From contig NC_058193.1 of assembly GCF_907165205.1 (NCBI RefSeq), positions 39,592,521-39,656,520 on the forward strand: 64,000 nt of DNA. Direction: 5' to 3'. Positions 23,899-34,880 of this stretch are shown piece by piece. A model generated the notes under the pieces. It did no database searches, was not told where the DNA came from, and was given only the letters and a program-made list of their open reading frames with translations. The stretch's first letter is position 1, and each line of letters opens with the position of its first letter. This DNA is from Coccinella septempunctata. Its lineage: Eukaryota > Arthropoda > Insecta > Coleoptera > Coccinellidae. The position numbers were made by a program, and so were the translations under genes.

Positions 23899-24412
23899 TT
23901 TTAATGACAGAACCAGACCATTATAAACGAAAAATTAAAGAGTCTACGTGTATTCTATTAGATCAGGATAATAATTTGGCAAATTGTTCGGTAGGAATAG
24001 ATCATATTTGGATCAATTTATTAAAGAAGGAACTGTCATCCGGTAATTTCAAAATTAAATGAATCAACGTTTCTGTGCAGTCTCTGTTTCTGTGTGTTGA
24101 CAATTAATGTCAGACAAAAAGCGACAATTCCAGAAGATTTTCAAAAGTAGATTTTTTCGTCTGATGAAGGAGTCTGATATAGACTCCGAAACGTTACGAA
24201 GAATTATAGTTTCAACGTTATTTATTTTAAGTTCATTGTCAGGCAACAATTTTTTCTAGTTAATTTGCTCCTGACAAATTAGTGCAAGAATTCACGCAGG
24301 AGCAAATCGTTGATTTCATTTTTAATTGATTTTGTTTCAGAGATTGGGAGTGAAAGCCCTAAAAGGTTTGTGAAGAGATGCAAAATCCTCCCAAAATAAA
24401 TTTCAATCGATA
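23897..24412 (+). mobile_element. Inverted 3' fragment of the same Penelope-like element
   Basis: It repeats the last 52 or so codons of the polyprotein (MTEPDHYKRKIKESTCILLD onward, ending SSGNFKIK and TGA at 24059-24061) and the 3' untranslated part, inverted with respect to the main copy. It extends about 34 bases beyond the arm (24379-24412) before the right target duplication. The junction at 23897 shares AATTTTAATGA-type microhomology with the main copy. Confidence 0.9.
24161..24192 (+). ncRNA. Hammerhead-ribozyme-like core, plus copy
   Basis: The same CTGATGA, 7-bp hairpin and GAAAC as in the minus copy, here on the plus strand. It is sense to its own fragment. Confidence 0.65.
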
Positions 24413-24423
24413 AACAAATAGTA

Positions 24424-24612
24424 TCATCAAAGACTTTATCGCAACAATTTTTTGTAAGAGACGGTTTAGGTTAGGTTAGGTTGGGTTAGGTTAGGTTATG
24501 ATGACTTTATCTCAAGAATTTGTTGTATTGATGGGTTAGATTAGGTTAGGTCAGCTTAAGTTATGATGAGTTTATCGCAAAAATTTTTGTATAGATGGGT
24601 TAGGTTAATAAT
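24424..24612. repeat. Short degenerate tandem repeat with TTAGG tracts
   Basis: Three imperfect units of about 75 bp each combine an ATGACTTTATC..CAA.AATTT block with a run of GGTTA pentamers (TTAGG-type). The array abuts the right target duplication of the Penelope-like composite. Confidence 0.8.
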
Positions 24613-24682
24613 AGAGCAGAATTTTAGAAAAATCCCACCGTAGTGTTGGTTTTCTGGGATGACAGGCCTCAAGAGATATACA

Positions 24683-25051
24683 CAGGGCGAGTCTTTGGCT
24701 CGTACAAATATTTCAACAGTAGATTCTTGTGATCAAAAGAAACATCTTTTACCTTCACCATTTTTTCCGAATCGTCTTGGTTTAAAAGATACGGGATTTT
24801 GAAAAACCATAAAAAAATTTGATGTTCAAGAAATAAAAAGTATTTGTGAAATTCGGAAAATTGGGTACTTTGACCGAATACAACTCTTTTTAAAAGATCC
24901 ACAGATGTGTAGTGTCACAAATTTAGCTTGTTATTGTCAAGGTAATTTTGTTTTTCCAGGGTTGGCACAGGTAATGGTTGAGGAAAAAGGGTCTCTTTCG
25001 ACCTCAAGAATATACTGTTGAAATATTTGTCAGAATCGAGGACTCACCCTG
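24683..25051 (-). mobile_element. MITE copy M3, both termini kept, interior deleted
   Basis: The ends read CAGGGCGAGTCTTTGGCTCG and ...GAGGACTCACCCTG, followed by TA. About 320 bp of the interior found in full-length copies is missing, including the GACGTGGGTGATATC block. What remains runs in the reverse orientation relative to the copy at 62259. Confidence 0.92.
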
Positions 25052-26338
25052 TATAACCCGTGTGTTCCTCAGTAGATACATAAGACATCGTGAAGGTCCA
25101 ACACATTACTGATATTCCTGTTTTTTCTACACTCAGATTTTTTTCAAATTTTGATCGATTACCAACCTGAGCTTAAGACACATGTACCTTCACAAAAAAT
25201 GTAGTGTAATAAATTCATTAATACTGGGTATTCTGTTATCTATATGTGGTGCATATGCCTGCATATAAAAAATTGAGAATCTCTTCTTCTCACCCTTCTT
25301 CATCACTGGAAAAAGTTTAATACAGTGATTTTAAGCATTCGTATTAACTTTTTCTTTCAATTTCTCAGTCGTAGCCTGATATGTTAAAGTAGGTACATAT
25401 TTCGAAGATATACTGAAGAGTAGATTTTTGCAGAGTTTTTTAATTTCGCAGAATTTCTAGACCTCCTAGTGTTTTCACGCAACATCGAAATTCTGGCGAG
25501 GGATAGCGAGCTGTAGGAACCTAATATCGTATGCAGATAAGGTGCTAGGTCGATAGCTTCCACTCCAGGCAATATACCCCGAAAACGAAATCGAAAAATG
25601 CTAAACGGATCCGCCCGCGGATCATTTGCAAGCGAAAACTACATTTTATATCAAATAACCATTCCCTTTATGACTTCTCCACGTTCATAATAAGCTCTAA
25701 GGACGCGAGAAATGTCCCTCCGAAAGTCCTGCCCCCTTTTATTACAAGTTCCACTTTATATTCAAATTCGGCGCAATCCAATATTCCTCCAATTTCATTT
25801 CTGTTCGGGAGGGGTTTCTCCCGAAGGGTGCCCGTTCACGGGTTTCTTATTGAACGAATAAAGAGACGGAGGCTTTTCATCAAGTAGAAGAAAGCGGGGG
25901 AGACCGGGTAGAATTGGGAGAAATGGCCGTTTCCCAAGCGTGTAAGTAGTTTTTCATTCAGAGCGGCACTAGAAGGTATCCGGCCCTAGATTGTGCGCTT
26001 ATATCGGGGAAATTTTCATTTCTGGAAAATTGGTTGCGCTGAATCCATTTTTATTCAGATATAACTGACGTACTTGAACATCATCGTTGATAAGGAACAA
26101 TACTCTTATACATTTTCAAATAGGATCAAAGACTCACTCAGAACAAGCTATAGACTTCACTTTTTGTAATATCAGTTACGAACGAAGGTGGCAGCTTCGT
26201 TTCACTTAAGGCCGTATTTTAAGGATCTGTGAAAACTGATGGAATCTTCAAAATATTCCATACCTCAACCTAAGTTATATGTTATATGACAAAGAAAACG
26301 ATAGTTTAAATTGCAAATCTTCTCTATACGAGGATGTA
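25052..26338. other. Intergenic, no gene seen
   Basis: No gene is recognised. The part from about 25600 to 25960 has mixed GC/AT blocks typical of non-repetitive intergenic DNA. A partial MITE-like AAGACTCACTC occurs near 26130. Confidence 0.4.
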
Positions 26339-27601
26339 TTGATATCCAGTTAGCCTAGACCAGTTCCATGCATAAAAAAATACATATTGCGTTACCAAAG
26401 CAACGAACAATATCTCATTAGAAGTGTCAGTGTGAAGTTTGAGGTCAAAAAAGTACACCAGAGTGACGCAATAAATCAAAAGAAAGAAATTGTGAAAATC
26501 GAAAAATTGGAGTATCCAGCCATCATCAAGTACCTGTATTTAAGAGGGTTAAGAGGTAAGCAGATTTACAAAGATATGCTTAATACCCTTGGTGATCAAT
26601 GTCCTTCATATGCGACCATGAAAAATTGGACTGCAAGCTTAAAAAGAGGTAAATTTTCCATTGAAGATGATGACCGATCGGGAAGGCCAGTTTCTGTGTC
26701 AGTCTCCGAAAATATCGATGCAGTTCATTACATGATTTTATCAGACCGTCTAATTGGGCTAAAACGGATATCTGAAGCACTGAATATTTCATACGAACAC
26801 GTTCATCATATAGTTAACGTCAATTTGGACATGAGAAAAATTGCTGCAAAATGGATCCCCAAATGTTTGAATGTTGACCAAAAGCGTGCAAGGGTAGAAG
26901 CATCGCTTTCGATCTGTGCTGGATTTGAAAACGATGTAGACTTCTTAAACCGAATTGTTACCATGGATGAGACTTGGGTACATTTCTACGATCCAGAAAC
27001 AAAGCAACAATTGATGGAATGGCGACACTCTGATTCTACAAGACCTAAGAAGTTTCGTGTCCAAAAATCTGCTGGAAAAGTTCTTGCTTTAGTTTTTTAG
27101 GATTGCCATGGAGTACTCATGATTGATTTTTTGGATAAGGGTAGAACAATAACCGGAGATTACTATTCGACATTACTGACCACTCTACGAGAAAAAATTA
27201 AAGAGAAAAGACGCAGAAAGCTATCCAAAGGTGTTTTGTTTTTGCAGGACAACGCCCCTGCACACAAATCTCATGTTGCCATGAAAATATTTCGTGATTT
27301 AGGGTTTGAATCACTAGAACACCCCCCTTATTCACCAGATTTGGCACTATTCCACTATCCTCTTTATCTCAACTGAAAAACAATTTTAAAAAGGCGTAAA
27401 TTTTCTTCCAACGAGGAGGTAATAAAAGCTGTGGAGGTCTGGTTTGCAGAGCAAAAAGAAACATTTTTTTGAAAGGTCTCGAGACGTTGCAGGTTTGCTG
27501 TAATAAGTGTATCCAAGAATATGTTGAATAATAAAATATATTGACATTAAAATTTTTTTTGGTTCAATATAGTAGGCTCAGAATTTTTCAATATATCCAC
27601 T
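26339..27601 (+). mobile_element. mariner copy D, full length, inactivated
   Basis: A complete element of 1263 bp between TA sites (26337-26338 and 27602-27603). The 5' end is CGAGGATGTATTGATATC and the 3' end is worn (ATATATCCACT). The start codon region (ATGTCCACC in other copies) is deleted. The frame reads EIVKIEKLEYPAIIKYLYLRG through helix-turn-helix and MDETWVHFYDPETKQQ to a single TAG replacing Trp at 27098-27100, then continues to QDNAPAHKSH. The third Asp has become His (LFHY in place of PSDY), and a frameshift follows. A 7-T run near the 3' end would also cause early termination. Confidence 0.95.
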
Positions 27602-29528
27602 TATATAGCTAAACTGAGTGATACGCAAACATCAATCTTCGAAATCCTCATATTCCTATATGCAAACTTGACAACTAAACGTGTTCAGTCAAGTTGTGAC
27701 CCTTTTCTCTGAATCCCAAGACGCATACGAATCTAGGGCTGCTTTCTCAACCTTCGGTGGATGCTGAACGAACAGCCGAAGGTACCACAGCCCTCGCTCC
27801 CACAATAAATCACCGTAAAAATGACCATTTTTCACGAAAAAATCACTTCTAACAAATTGACGGTTTTGTGAAGGTGCCGCTGCCTATTGTTAACCTTTTT
27901 AGTGTTGACTTTCGGGAACGGTCGGTAGGAGTCAGGTCAAGTGGTCCACTTATAACGAATCAAACTTTTCACAAACGATTCGATATGGCACTTAACTCCT
28001 GGGTCTAGTTTAATGTCGCTTGAAATCTTTGTGATTTCGATGCAGGTGATTCCCACGACAACTTCTCTCATCGTTTCACATAAACCAAATATCTATTTAT
28101 CACCTCGATATAACAATTTAGGTACTCCAGTTGCGAAATGATAAAGGAGCAACTCAAAAGGAAACATACAAATGAATTTATTTCATGCTAGATGCATTTT
28201 TTCTTCATTAGAAATTATTATAACTGCAGTGGATAATGTATATCTGCATAATTCGACGTATAACAAGAACCACCACCCACCTAAGGTTGTCACTGTTGTG
28301 TTACCACATCCCAACTCTCGTCTAATTAACATTTACATAAGTGATAATCATAACTTCGAATGTCCTTCGTTATATCCCCCATTTTATGATTATTAGATGT
28401 TTGCTGTATGTGAGCGTAAAACACTAACAACTAACTTAATTTTCTCAGCGATAAAATCCCCCTTAACTGATCGTAAACACCGAAAAGAAAATTACTATAA
28501 TTTCGAAAACGTCTGTGGAACCTGTTCGAAGACGAGGGTATAATTTTTTATGTTATATCTCCTGAATTGGAAGAATAGAGATAATCACTTCATGAGGCTA
28601 CTTAGGAGTAATGGGGGAATCCGTAAAAAGGCTTCTGTGGGTGGATAATTTTCAGATCCCAAAGGATAATTATTTTTTCGTTTAGTCGTTGCCATGAAAT
28701 GAGGAGAATATCTTTGAATAATCAGAAAATTCAAAGCTTGAATAGTCAATGATGTCCAAGACTATTCTGGAGCTTGCTTTGATTTGGAGATTTAAAATAA
28801 CCAATAGAAGAAAAAAATAAAATAAACTGAGTAAGACTCCCATATATTTCCTACGCAGAAACAGTAATATACATCTCAACACTGACACCGGCATCCGAAG
28901 AAATATTAAAACTTTCGAAGAGTCGGGTCCCCTTTCCGAGGAAATTATTAAAATCCGTGCAGGTAAAAATAGAAGCAGAGGCAGTAAGTCACCGGTAGAA
29001 ACATCCCGTATCGAAACAAGATAATAACTATCGAAACAAAGCGGTCCTTTCACGATTATTATAAAGCGCCCACTTAATTTATAGGTTACTATTAAGGAAT
29101 TTGGGAGTCGAGGATCGTCGCTGCCACTATTTAAAATTAATCGATTTCTGTATTCAATTATGGATGAGGCCGTTTCCTAGATGTGAAGTGGCAGATAATT
29201 TTGTTCGGAGAGGGTATTCTTTTAGTGTTATGGTTATGGGGTTATGAAGTTTATGGGTATTCTTCTTGAGAATAAGATTTCGGCAATATAAACATTAAAA
29301 AACCCACAGACCCTCACAGGGCCTAGTAGACCACTCGAAAACCATGCACATTTTGTAACATATTCAGCACAATTTACAAAGTGGATTAGAAGTTCTTAAA
29401 AACGTCATGGTGATGACAATACTGGGTGTGGCATTTCAGAAAGTCGAGCTATTCCATTTTGCAATTTGTCATATAGAAAAAATCATGGTACGCCACTGAA
29501 TATTCACTTCGAATTCACCTTCATGCCA
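27602..29528. other. Intergenic, no gene seen
   Basis: No gene is recognised. Open frames at 28172-28396 and 28682-29053 lack any domain signature. An inverted pair of NK-2-like words (TCAAGTGG/CCACTTA) sits at 27938-27952. Confidence 0.4.
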
Positions 29529-30555
29529 AAAGATGAAACTTCGAGATCCCCAGAGGGTCAGTTGAAACTTCCTCAAGACCGAACGGTAGTGCCGAAATGA
29601 ATGAAATTCTCAGATTTATTACTAGAGGAGTTGCTCTTTCAGAATATGTATCACATTTAGGTCTACTATGATTTTCCTGGAAGATTAATCTACTCGAAAG
29701 ATGACCTTCGAAAAATTCCCAAAAAATTTGGGTTCAGTTAAAAGTTCTTCAAGATCGAACGGTTGTGCCGACATGAATGAAATTCTTAGATTTATTACTA
29801 GAAAAGTTGCTCTTTCAGAATATGTATCACATTTAGATCTACTATGATTTTCCTGGAAGATTAATCTACTCGAAAGATGACCTTCGAAAAATTCCCAAAA
29901 AGTTGGGTTCAGTTAAAACTTCCTCAAGACCGAACGGTTGTGCCGAAATGGATGAAATTCTCAGATTTATTACTAGAAGAGTTGCTCTTTCAGAATATGT
30001 ATCACGTTTAGATCTACTATGATTTTCCTGTAAGATTAATCTACTCGAAAGATGACCTTCGAAAAATTCCCAAAAAGTTGGGTTCAGTTAAAACTTCCTC
30101 AAGACCGAACGGTTGTGCCGAAATGGATGAAATTCTCAGATTTATTACTAGAAGAGTTGCTCTTTTAGAATATGTATTACGTTTAGATTTACTATGGTTT
30201 TTCTGGAAGATTAATCTACTCGAAAGATGACCTTCGAAAATTTCCCAAAAAGTTGGGTTCAGTTAAAACTTCCTCAAGACCGAACGGTTGTGCCGAAATG
30301 GATGAAATTCTCAGATTTATTACTAGAAGAGTTGCTCTTTTAGAATGTATATCACGTTTAGATCTGCGATAATTTTCCCGGAAGAAAAACTACTCGAAAG
30401 TTGAGCTTCGAAAAATTCCCAAAAAGATGGGGTCAGTCAAAACTTCCTCAAGACCGAACGGTTGTGCCGAAATGGATGAAGTTCTCAAATTTATCACTAG
30501 AAGATTTGTTTTTTCAGAATATGTATTAGGTTCAGATCTACGATAATTTCCTGGG
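29529..30555. repeat. 175-bp satellite-like tandem array, about six units
   Basis: The word GAACGGT recurs at 29581, 29757, 29932, 30107, 30282 and 30456, a period of 174-176 bp. The central units are nearly identical; the outer ones have diverged, as expected for unequal exchange. The repeat contains TCGAAAGATGACCTTCGA-like palindromic words. The period is close to a nucleosome repeat and typical for insect satellites. Confidence 0.95.
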
Positions 30556-31384
30556 TCACTCTGTACGTGAAAATCGAGAATAAGGGACCTTTGATCATCG
30601 CCGCCGCAGATGCTGTGAAAACGCGGTCGGAAAATATCCGTTTCTCATATAATTCCATCATTCCCGATACGTAAATTGGCCGAGTCCATTGAATCGGACA
30701 AGAATTCCCCATCGATATTTATTCAAGATCATGATGCCTTGGTGGCCGCGCGCCTCGATTAAGACATCACAACAGTTCAAGTGAAGTATCTCTCTATATT
30801 ATAAGCGAGTGAACATGACCTGTTAAGAATAAACATGGCTTTTATGTTTCTTTATCCCTAGGTGACTCGATAGAGATACGATAAATATGTCGCTTTTCGG
30901 TAAAGTTTCTACTGTCGTTTATTTTTTAACGATTTATTGTTTCATTGTGTTCCGCTCTCGAACAATAAAAAATAAATAATTTATAAAGTTATATCTGGTT
31001 TGGCGCGATCGCTAGCGAAGATGCCGATTTATTTTTTGATTTCTGCTTGTTCTTGCATTCATCCTGGGATGAATGTATTTATTGCCGATTTGCGTTTAAG
31101 GTTCCGACCCTTAAGGCTGCCACCCTAGAACTTTGACTATCCAAAAGCAGTTTTCAAGGTCTCCTTCTCGCTGTCACGATAACTGAAAGATCGATAGCTG
31201 AAAAAAATCTACAAAAAATGATAAAATTATTCTTTGATGCTAAGGATTAAAAAATTCGAAATTCAGCAATCTACGAAACAACCTTGAACGAATGGAACAC
31301 GTGGACAAACAATGAAATTTCACAAAAGATTCAAGGAACAACAAACGGCTTTCTGACGATAATTTTACTGAGCATGTTTCTATG
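30556..31384. other. Intergenic, no gene seen
   Basis: AT-rich with no recognisable gene. A TCAAGTGAAG word occurs at 30777; a single 7-mer like this is expected by chance. Confidence 0.4.
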
Positions 31385-32011
31385 CAGGGTACGTTTTTGA
31401 CACGTACAAACATTTCTATAGTAGATTCTTGAGGTAAAAAAAAAAACACTTCTTTCTTCGGCTCGGTGTAGAAGATACAGGCTGTTGAATAACCACAAAA
31501 AAACCACAAAAAAAGTTCTATCTCACAAACGTTTTTATCGAATGAAATGAATTTCGGAATATAATTTTTCATTCATTTGATGAATCTTTTTCGAATACAA
31601 GATATCACCTACGTCCTTCAGTTTTCTCATTATGACCATTACGTACCATAAAAACACCAAAAATTCCAAGAACCCAACTCTTGAAACTAAGTTGCACGCA
31701 ATCTAATAAATATTTGGACTTTTTCTAAAATAAAAGTATTCCTCATGTTTTCTCGTATAATGCGCCGTTTTCGAGTAATTTGATGTTCAAAAATTAAAAG
31801 TATCTGTTGAATTTGATAAATTGGATACTTTGGCTGAATACAACTCTGTTTAAAAGATCCACAGATGGAATGTCACAAATTTAGCTAGTTATTCTGAAGG
31901 TAATTTTGTTTTTCAGGGCCGAATCGGAAAAAACGGTATGAGAAAAAAGTGTTTATTTCGACCTCAAGAACCTACTGTTAAAATATTTGTACTAGTCAAA
32001 GACTCACCCTG
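31385..32011 (-). mobile_element. MITE copy M4, nearly full length
   Basis: The ends are CAGGGTACGTTTTTGACACG (worn) and ...AGTCAAAGACTCACCCTG with TA following at 32012-32013. The body is the reverse complement of the copy at 62259, with several small deletions. Confidence 0.93.
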
Positions 32012-33540
32012 TATAATCATATCAAAATGAAGAAAACTATAGCGAACCCCAATTATAACAGTTCAAACAAAGTTTCAACCCATGCCTTAATAAGAATAAG
32101 AAGAAGATGACGAATTCCATCCACTTGTACCGTCGATAGATTGATGACGTGACTAATGAAGCTTACTTTTTTTCCCCATCCGAAATTCCTTCGACTCAAA
32201 GGCTCTCTGGTCCTAATAAAAACGCCGAATTTGATTGGTGCCAAGGAACCGCCAAGTCTCAGCCTCGGGTGTACTTTTCAATAAGCAACTAATGACGATG
32301 ACTTAGCAGACAATTCTAAGAGAGAGACCACCCAATCACATTATCACAACATTACCATTGTTGCTTTATAATAAATTACGTTAATTGTCGACGGACCGCC
32401 GCATCGTGGCCGGCCATGATAACATCTTAATTGCGACTTGCTTAACTTTCTGCGAGTGTTTTCTTAATCAGCCTCTCTCTGTATAGAGACGACGTGGTGT
32501 TCTTTTGTTTTTGGGTTAGGTGCATGGCAGGTCAGGACCGTAGCCCTTTCGGCGGACAAAAAGGACACCAATTATAAGATTCTGGGATGAAAATCAAGAT
32601 CAGGGCATAAGAAAAGACACAGAGAGTACTGTGTGAATGAATTTCAATAATGGTAACAGTTTCCACCACTGAAGAAGATCATTCTCGGAAAGCAAAATGT
32701 TACAATTCAGTTGTCTGTAGATCACTTAACTATCGATAAATAACTTGTGGGAGGCAAATAATGACTCTCATGGACATCAGATGCAAATTTCCTACAGAGA
32801 AATTGGTATTTTGTTGTGGGTTTCCATTCCCCAACTTGGTACTCTTATAAGTTAAAGATTTAAAAAGAATTACACAAATTTTCAGCAATAATTATACAAA
32901 AAGTTCATTTCTGAAGTCAAATCGTAAAAAACATTCATTTATTGGCCATTCCTGACCATCACACGAAGAAACCTCTCAATCTAAAATGCATAGTTAAACT
33001 AATAACAGACCTTAATTGTTGATTGCTTCTGTAGAGAGGTATCTCTTGTAAATTTTCAGAGTTTACATAGTTGCCCATTTGCCCTTCACTTCGTTTTTCA
33101 TTTCAAATTTCGGGATTCCGGTCCTGGATAACTCGATTTTCTTCCCAAAGCATCCAGTATCCAGTCTTCTGCAGCTTCAAACTGTACGCCACTTGGCTAA
33201 TTAATATTTATCGATGTAGAGGGAAGACAATTACTTTATGCAGAGAATGCCATATAGCTTTTAATCAATTTTTTTGGACCAAAGTAAAAATGTTTTAATT
33301 GAAACTCAATTGTGTCAGGAAACGATATTTTCCATGATCAATATTTTTTTATTTCATAGTTTGATGAGATATGCTTTTCCATAACCGAACAATAATGGAT
33401 AAGGAATGAAAAAGTATGAAAGACATGATAAATCTGGATCATTGGCGTCCTCTAACGTTTGGATGGAGTATCAGAATGAGAGCCCATGAATACTGACTCT
33501 GAAACCTATGGGCAACTATCATAAGCTCTCCTAAAGGATG
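32012..33540. other. Intergenic, no gene seen
   Basis: No coding, RNA or repeat signature is recognised. Confidence 0.4.
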
Positions 33541-33720
33541 GCGGCATCTATGAGAAAGTATAAGAAGTGATTTATCAGTGTGGCGCCATCTATGAGAAAG
33601 TGTCATGATCTATTAACGACTGAGCGCCATCTGTGAGTTCATTATCATGTGAAAATGAGGCTCATCTTAAAAATAAATAGATGGCGCACTTCTTGAGAGT
33701 GACATCTATTATATGCTATG
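33541..33720. repeat. Cluster of GCGCCATCTATGAG motifs at 41-42-bp spacing
   Basis: GCGGCATCTATGAGAAAG (33541), GCGCCATCTATGAGAAAG (33583) and GCGCCATCTGTGAG (33624) are spaced 42 and 41 bp apart. An inverted AGATGGCGC at about 33680 and GACATCTAT at 33710 follow. The DNA between the motifs is not well conserved, so the word itself seems to be the repeated unit. Confidence 0.75.
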
Positions 33721-34806
33721 TTTAAGTTGAAAACATAGATAGCAGTGTTCTAGATTCTCAAATGCTATTGTAAAAGCTGTTTTCACAGGTAAGTCTTTTT
33801 CTTTGATATAAAGTATAACTGGTTTCATAAACCGTTTCAGCAAAAATTCCCTACACAAAACTTGAAAAATAACGAAGTTGGAAAAATCATCGATGAAAAA
33901 GATCCTAATACGATCCTAGATATTGAACTGTTCGGTTTCTGATTGTGACTGATAATAAATGGTAACTTGAGATGCGCGAATTTTTTTCATTATCTTGTAA
34001 TTCAGTCAGTTTTTTACGAAATTTCAAAGAGTTCTGCCTTCTGAGGGACACTCACCGCATTTTGTTGGCACTTATTATAACAATAAAAATATCAAGTTCA
34101 AGATCTCAAATACACAAATGCATTTTCAACAAATTCAAAAAGATAAAAATGATCCCAAAGTGACAGGTACTGTCGATTCGATGAGCGTCAATTCTGAAAT
34201 TCTATGATATTCAGTTCAAAACGTTGTGAAAAATATTGGTGGACCATAGTTCGATTAGTCTATGCGTGGAATGTGTTCGATCCAAATTGAAAAATCATTC
34301 AATCATCTGATTGTTCCCATGAGGAAATGTTTCTCTTAAAGATTCCACAGCAAATAAGCGAAAGAGGTGTATAATGCTGTCATTACACTCCACTACTCAA
34401 CTGTTCTTTATTAACGATTTAATGAGGTTCTGACAGAATTATTTGGATTCTGGTATGCGTCATAGATAAATAAATAATCATGGAAGGACCTTCTAGCAAA
34501 CAAGGTTGTTTTGTTCTTCAAATGCGGTAGCTTAATTCCTTCGACTGGCAGACTTATGGACTCGATGAAGGATTTTGCTTAATACATTCAAAATTAATTG
34601 GGTGCGTTTGCAGAAAACAGAACTTAGGTGGATAAATATACCTATTGGCCATTGGTGAAACAAAAAGAAATGGTTCTCCTGTTCAATATAATTAATTTTT
34701 ATCTACTTTATTTTTTACTATTTCACGGAACACCTTTCATCAATTCAAAATTAAAAACCAGACAAGTGAATTCTGAGTAAAAATGTTAACGAGTCTCACG
34801 TCTCGC
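33721..34806. other. Intergenic, no gene seen
   Basis: No gene is recognised other than the short tRNA terminator noted separately. Confidence 0.4.
34779..34783 (-). terminator. RNA polymerase III T-run for the tRNA gene
   Basis: Five T residues on the minus strand, about 24 bases past the mature 3' end of the tRNA. This fits a pol III terminator, although it is short. Confidence 0.55.
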
Positions 34807-34880
34807 AGGCCCCGGAGGGATTCGAACCCTCGATCTCCTGTTTACTAGACAGGCGCTTTAACCAACTAAGCCACGGCGCC
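34807..34880 (-). tRNA. tRNA-Thr: tRNA-Thr (anticodon AGT)
   Basis: Read on the minus strand, 74 bases fold as a cloverleaf. The acceptor 5' strand is GGCGCCG, the D stem GCTT/AAGC, the anticodon stem CCTGT/ACAGG with loop CTAGTAA (anticodon AGT, reading ACU/ACC as inosine), the T stem GAGGG/CCCTC with loop TTCGAAT, and the discriminator base is T. Internal promoters are present as TGGCTTAGTTGG (A box) and GGTTCGAATCC (B box). There is no intron. The acceptor stem has one G4-G69 mismatch, where threonine tRNAs of this type normally pair, so the gene may be slightly impaired or a copy on the way to a pseudogene. Confidence 0.95.

Larger units (their letters stand above)
22402..24425. mobile_element. 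Composite Penelope-like element, two copies head to head
   Basis: A minus-strand copy and a shorter plus-strand copy meet at their 5' ends near 23897. Their 3' parts form an apparently perfect 483-bp inverted repeat (22412-22894 and 23897-24379). The 13-bp direct repeat AACAAATAGTATC at 22402-22414 and 24413-24425 brackets the whole and is probably the target-site duplication, which implies that the inverted pair was inserted as one event. Penelope-like elements are known for 5' truncation and for inverted or partial tandem arrangements. A hammerhead-like core lies in each 3' part. Confidence 0.88.

Noticed and set aside
28682..29053. 123-codon minus-strand frame with hydrophobic stretches
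   Set aside because: Hydrophobic runs arise easily from T-rich DNA; no start context or homologue is recognised.
29529..30555. CRISPR-like appearance of regularly spaced repeats
   Set aside because: The whole 175-bp unit is repeated, with no unique spacers, and the genome is eukaryotic; it is a tandem satellite.
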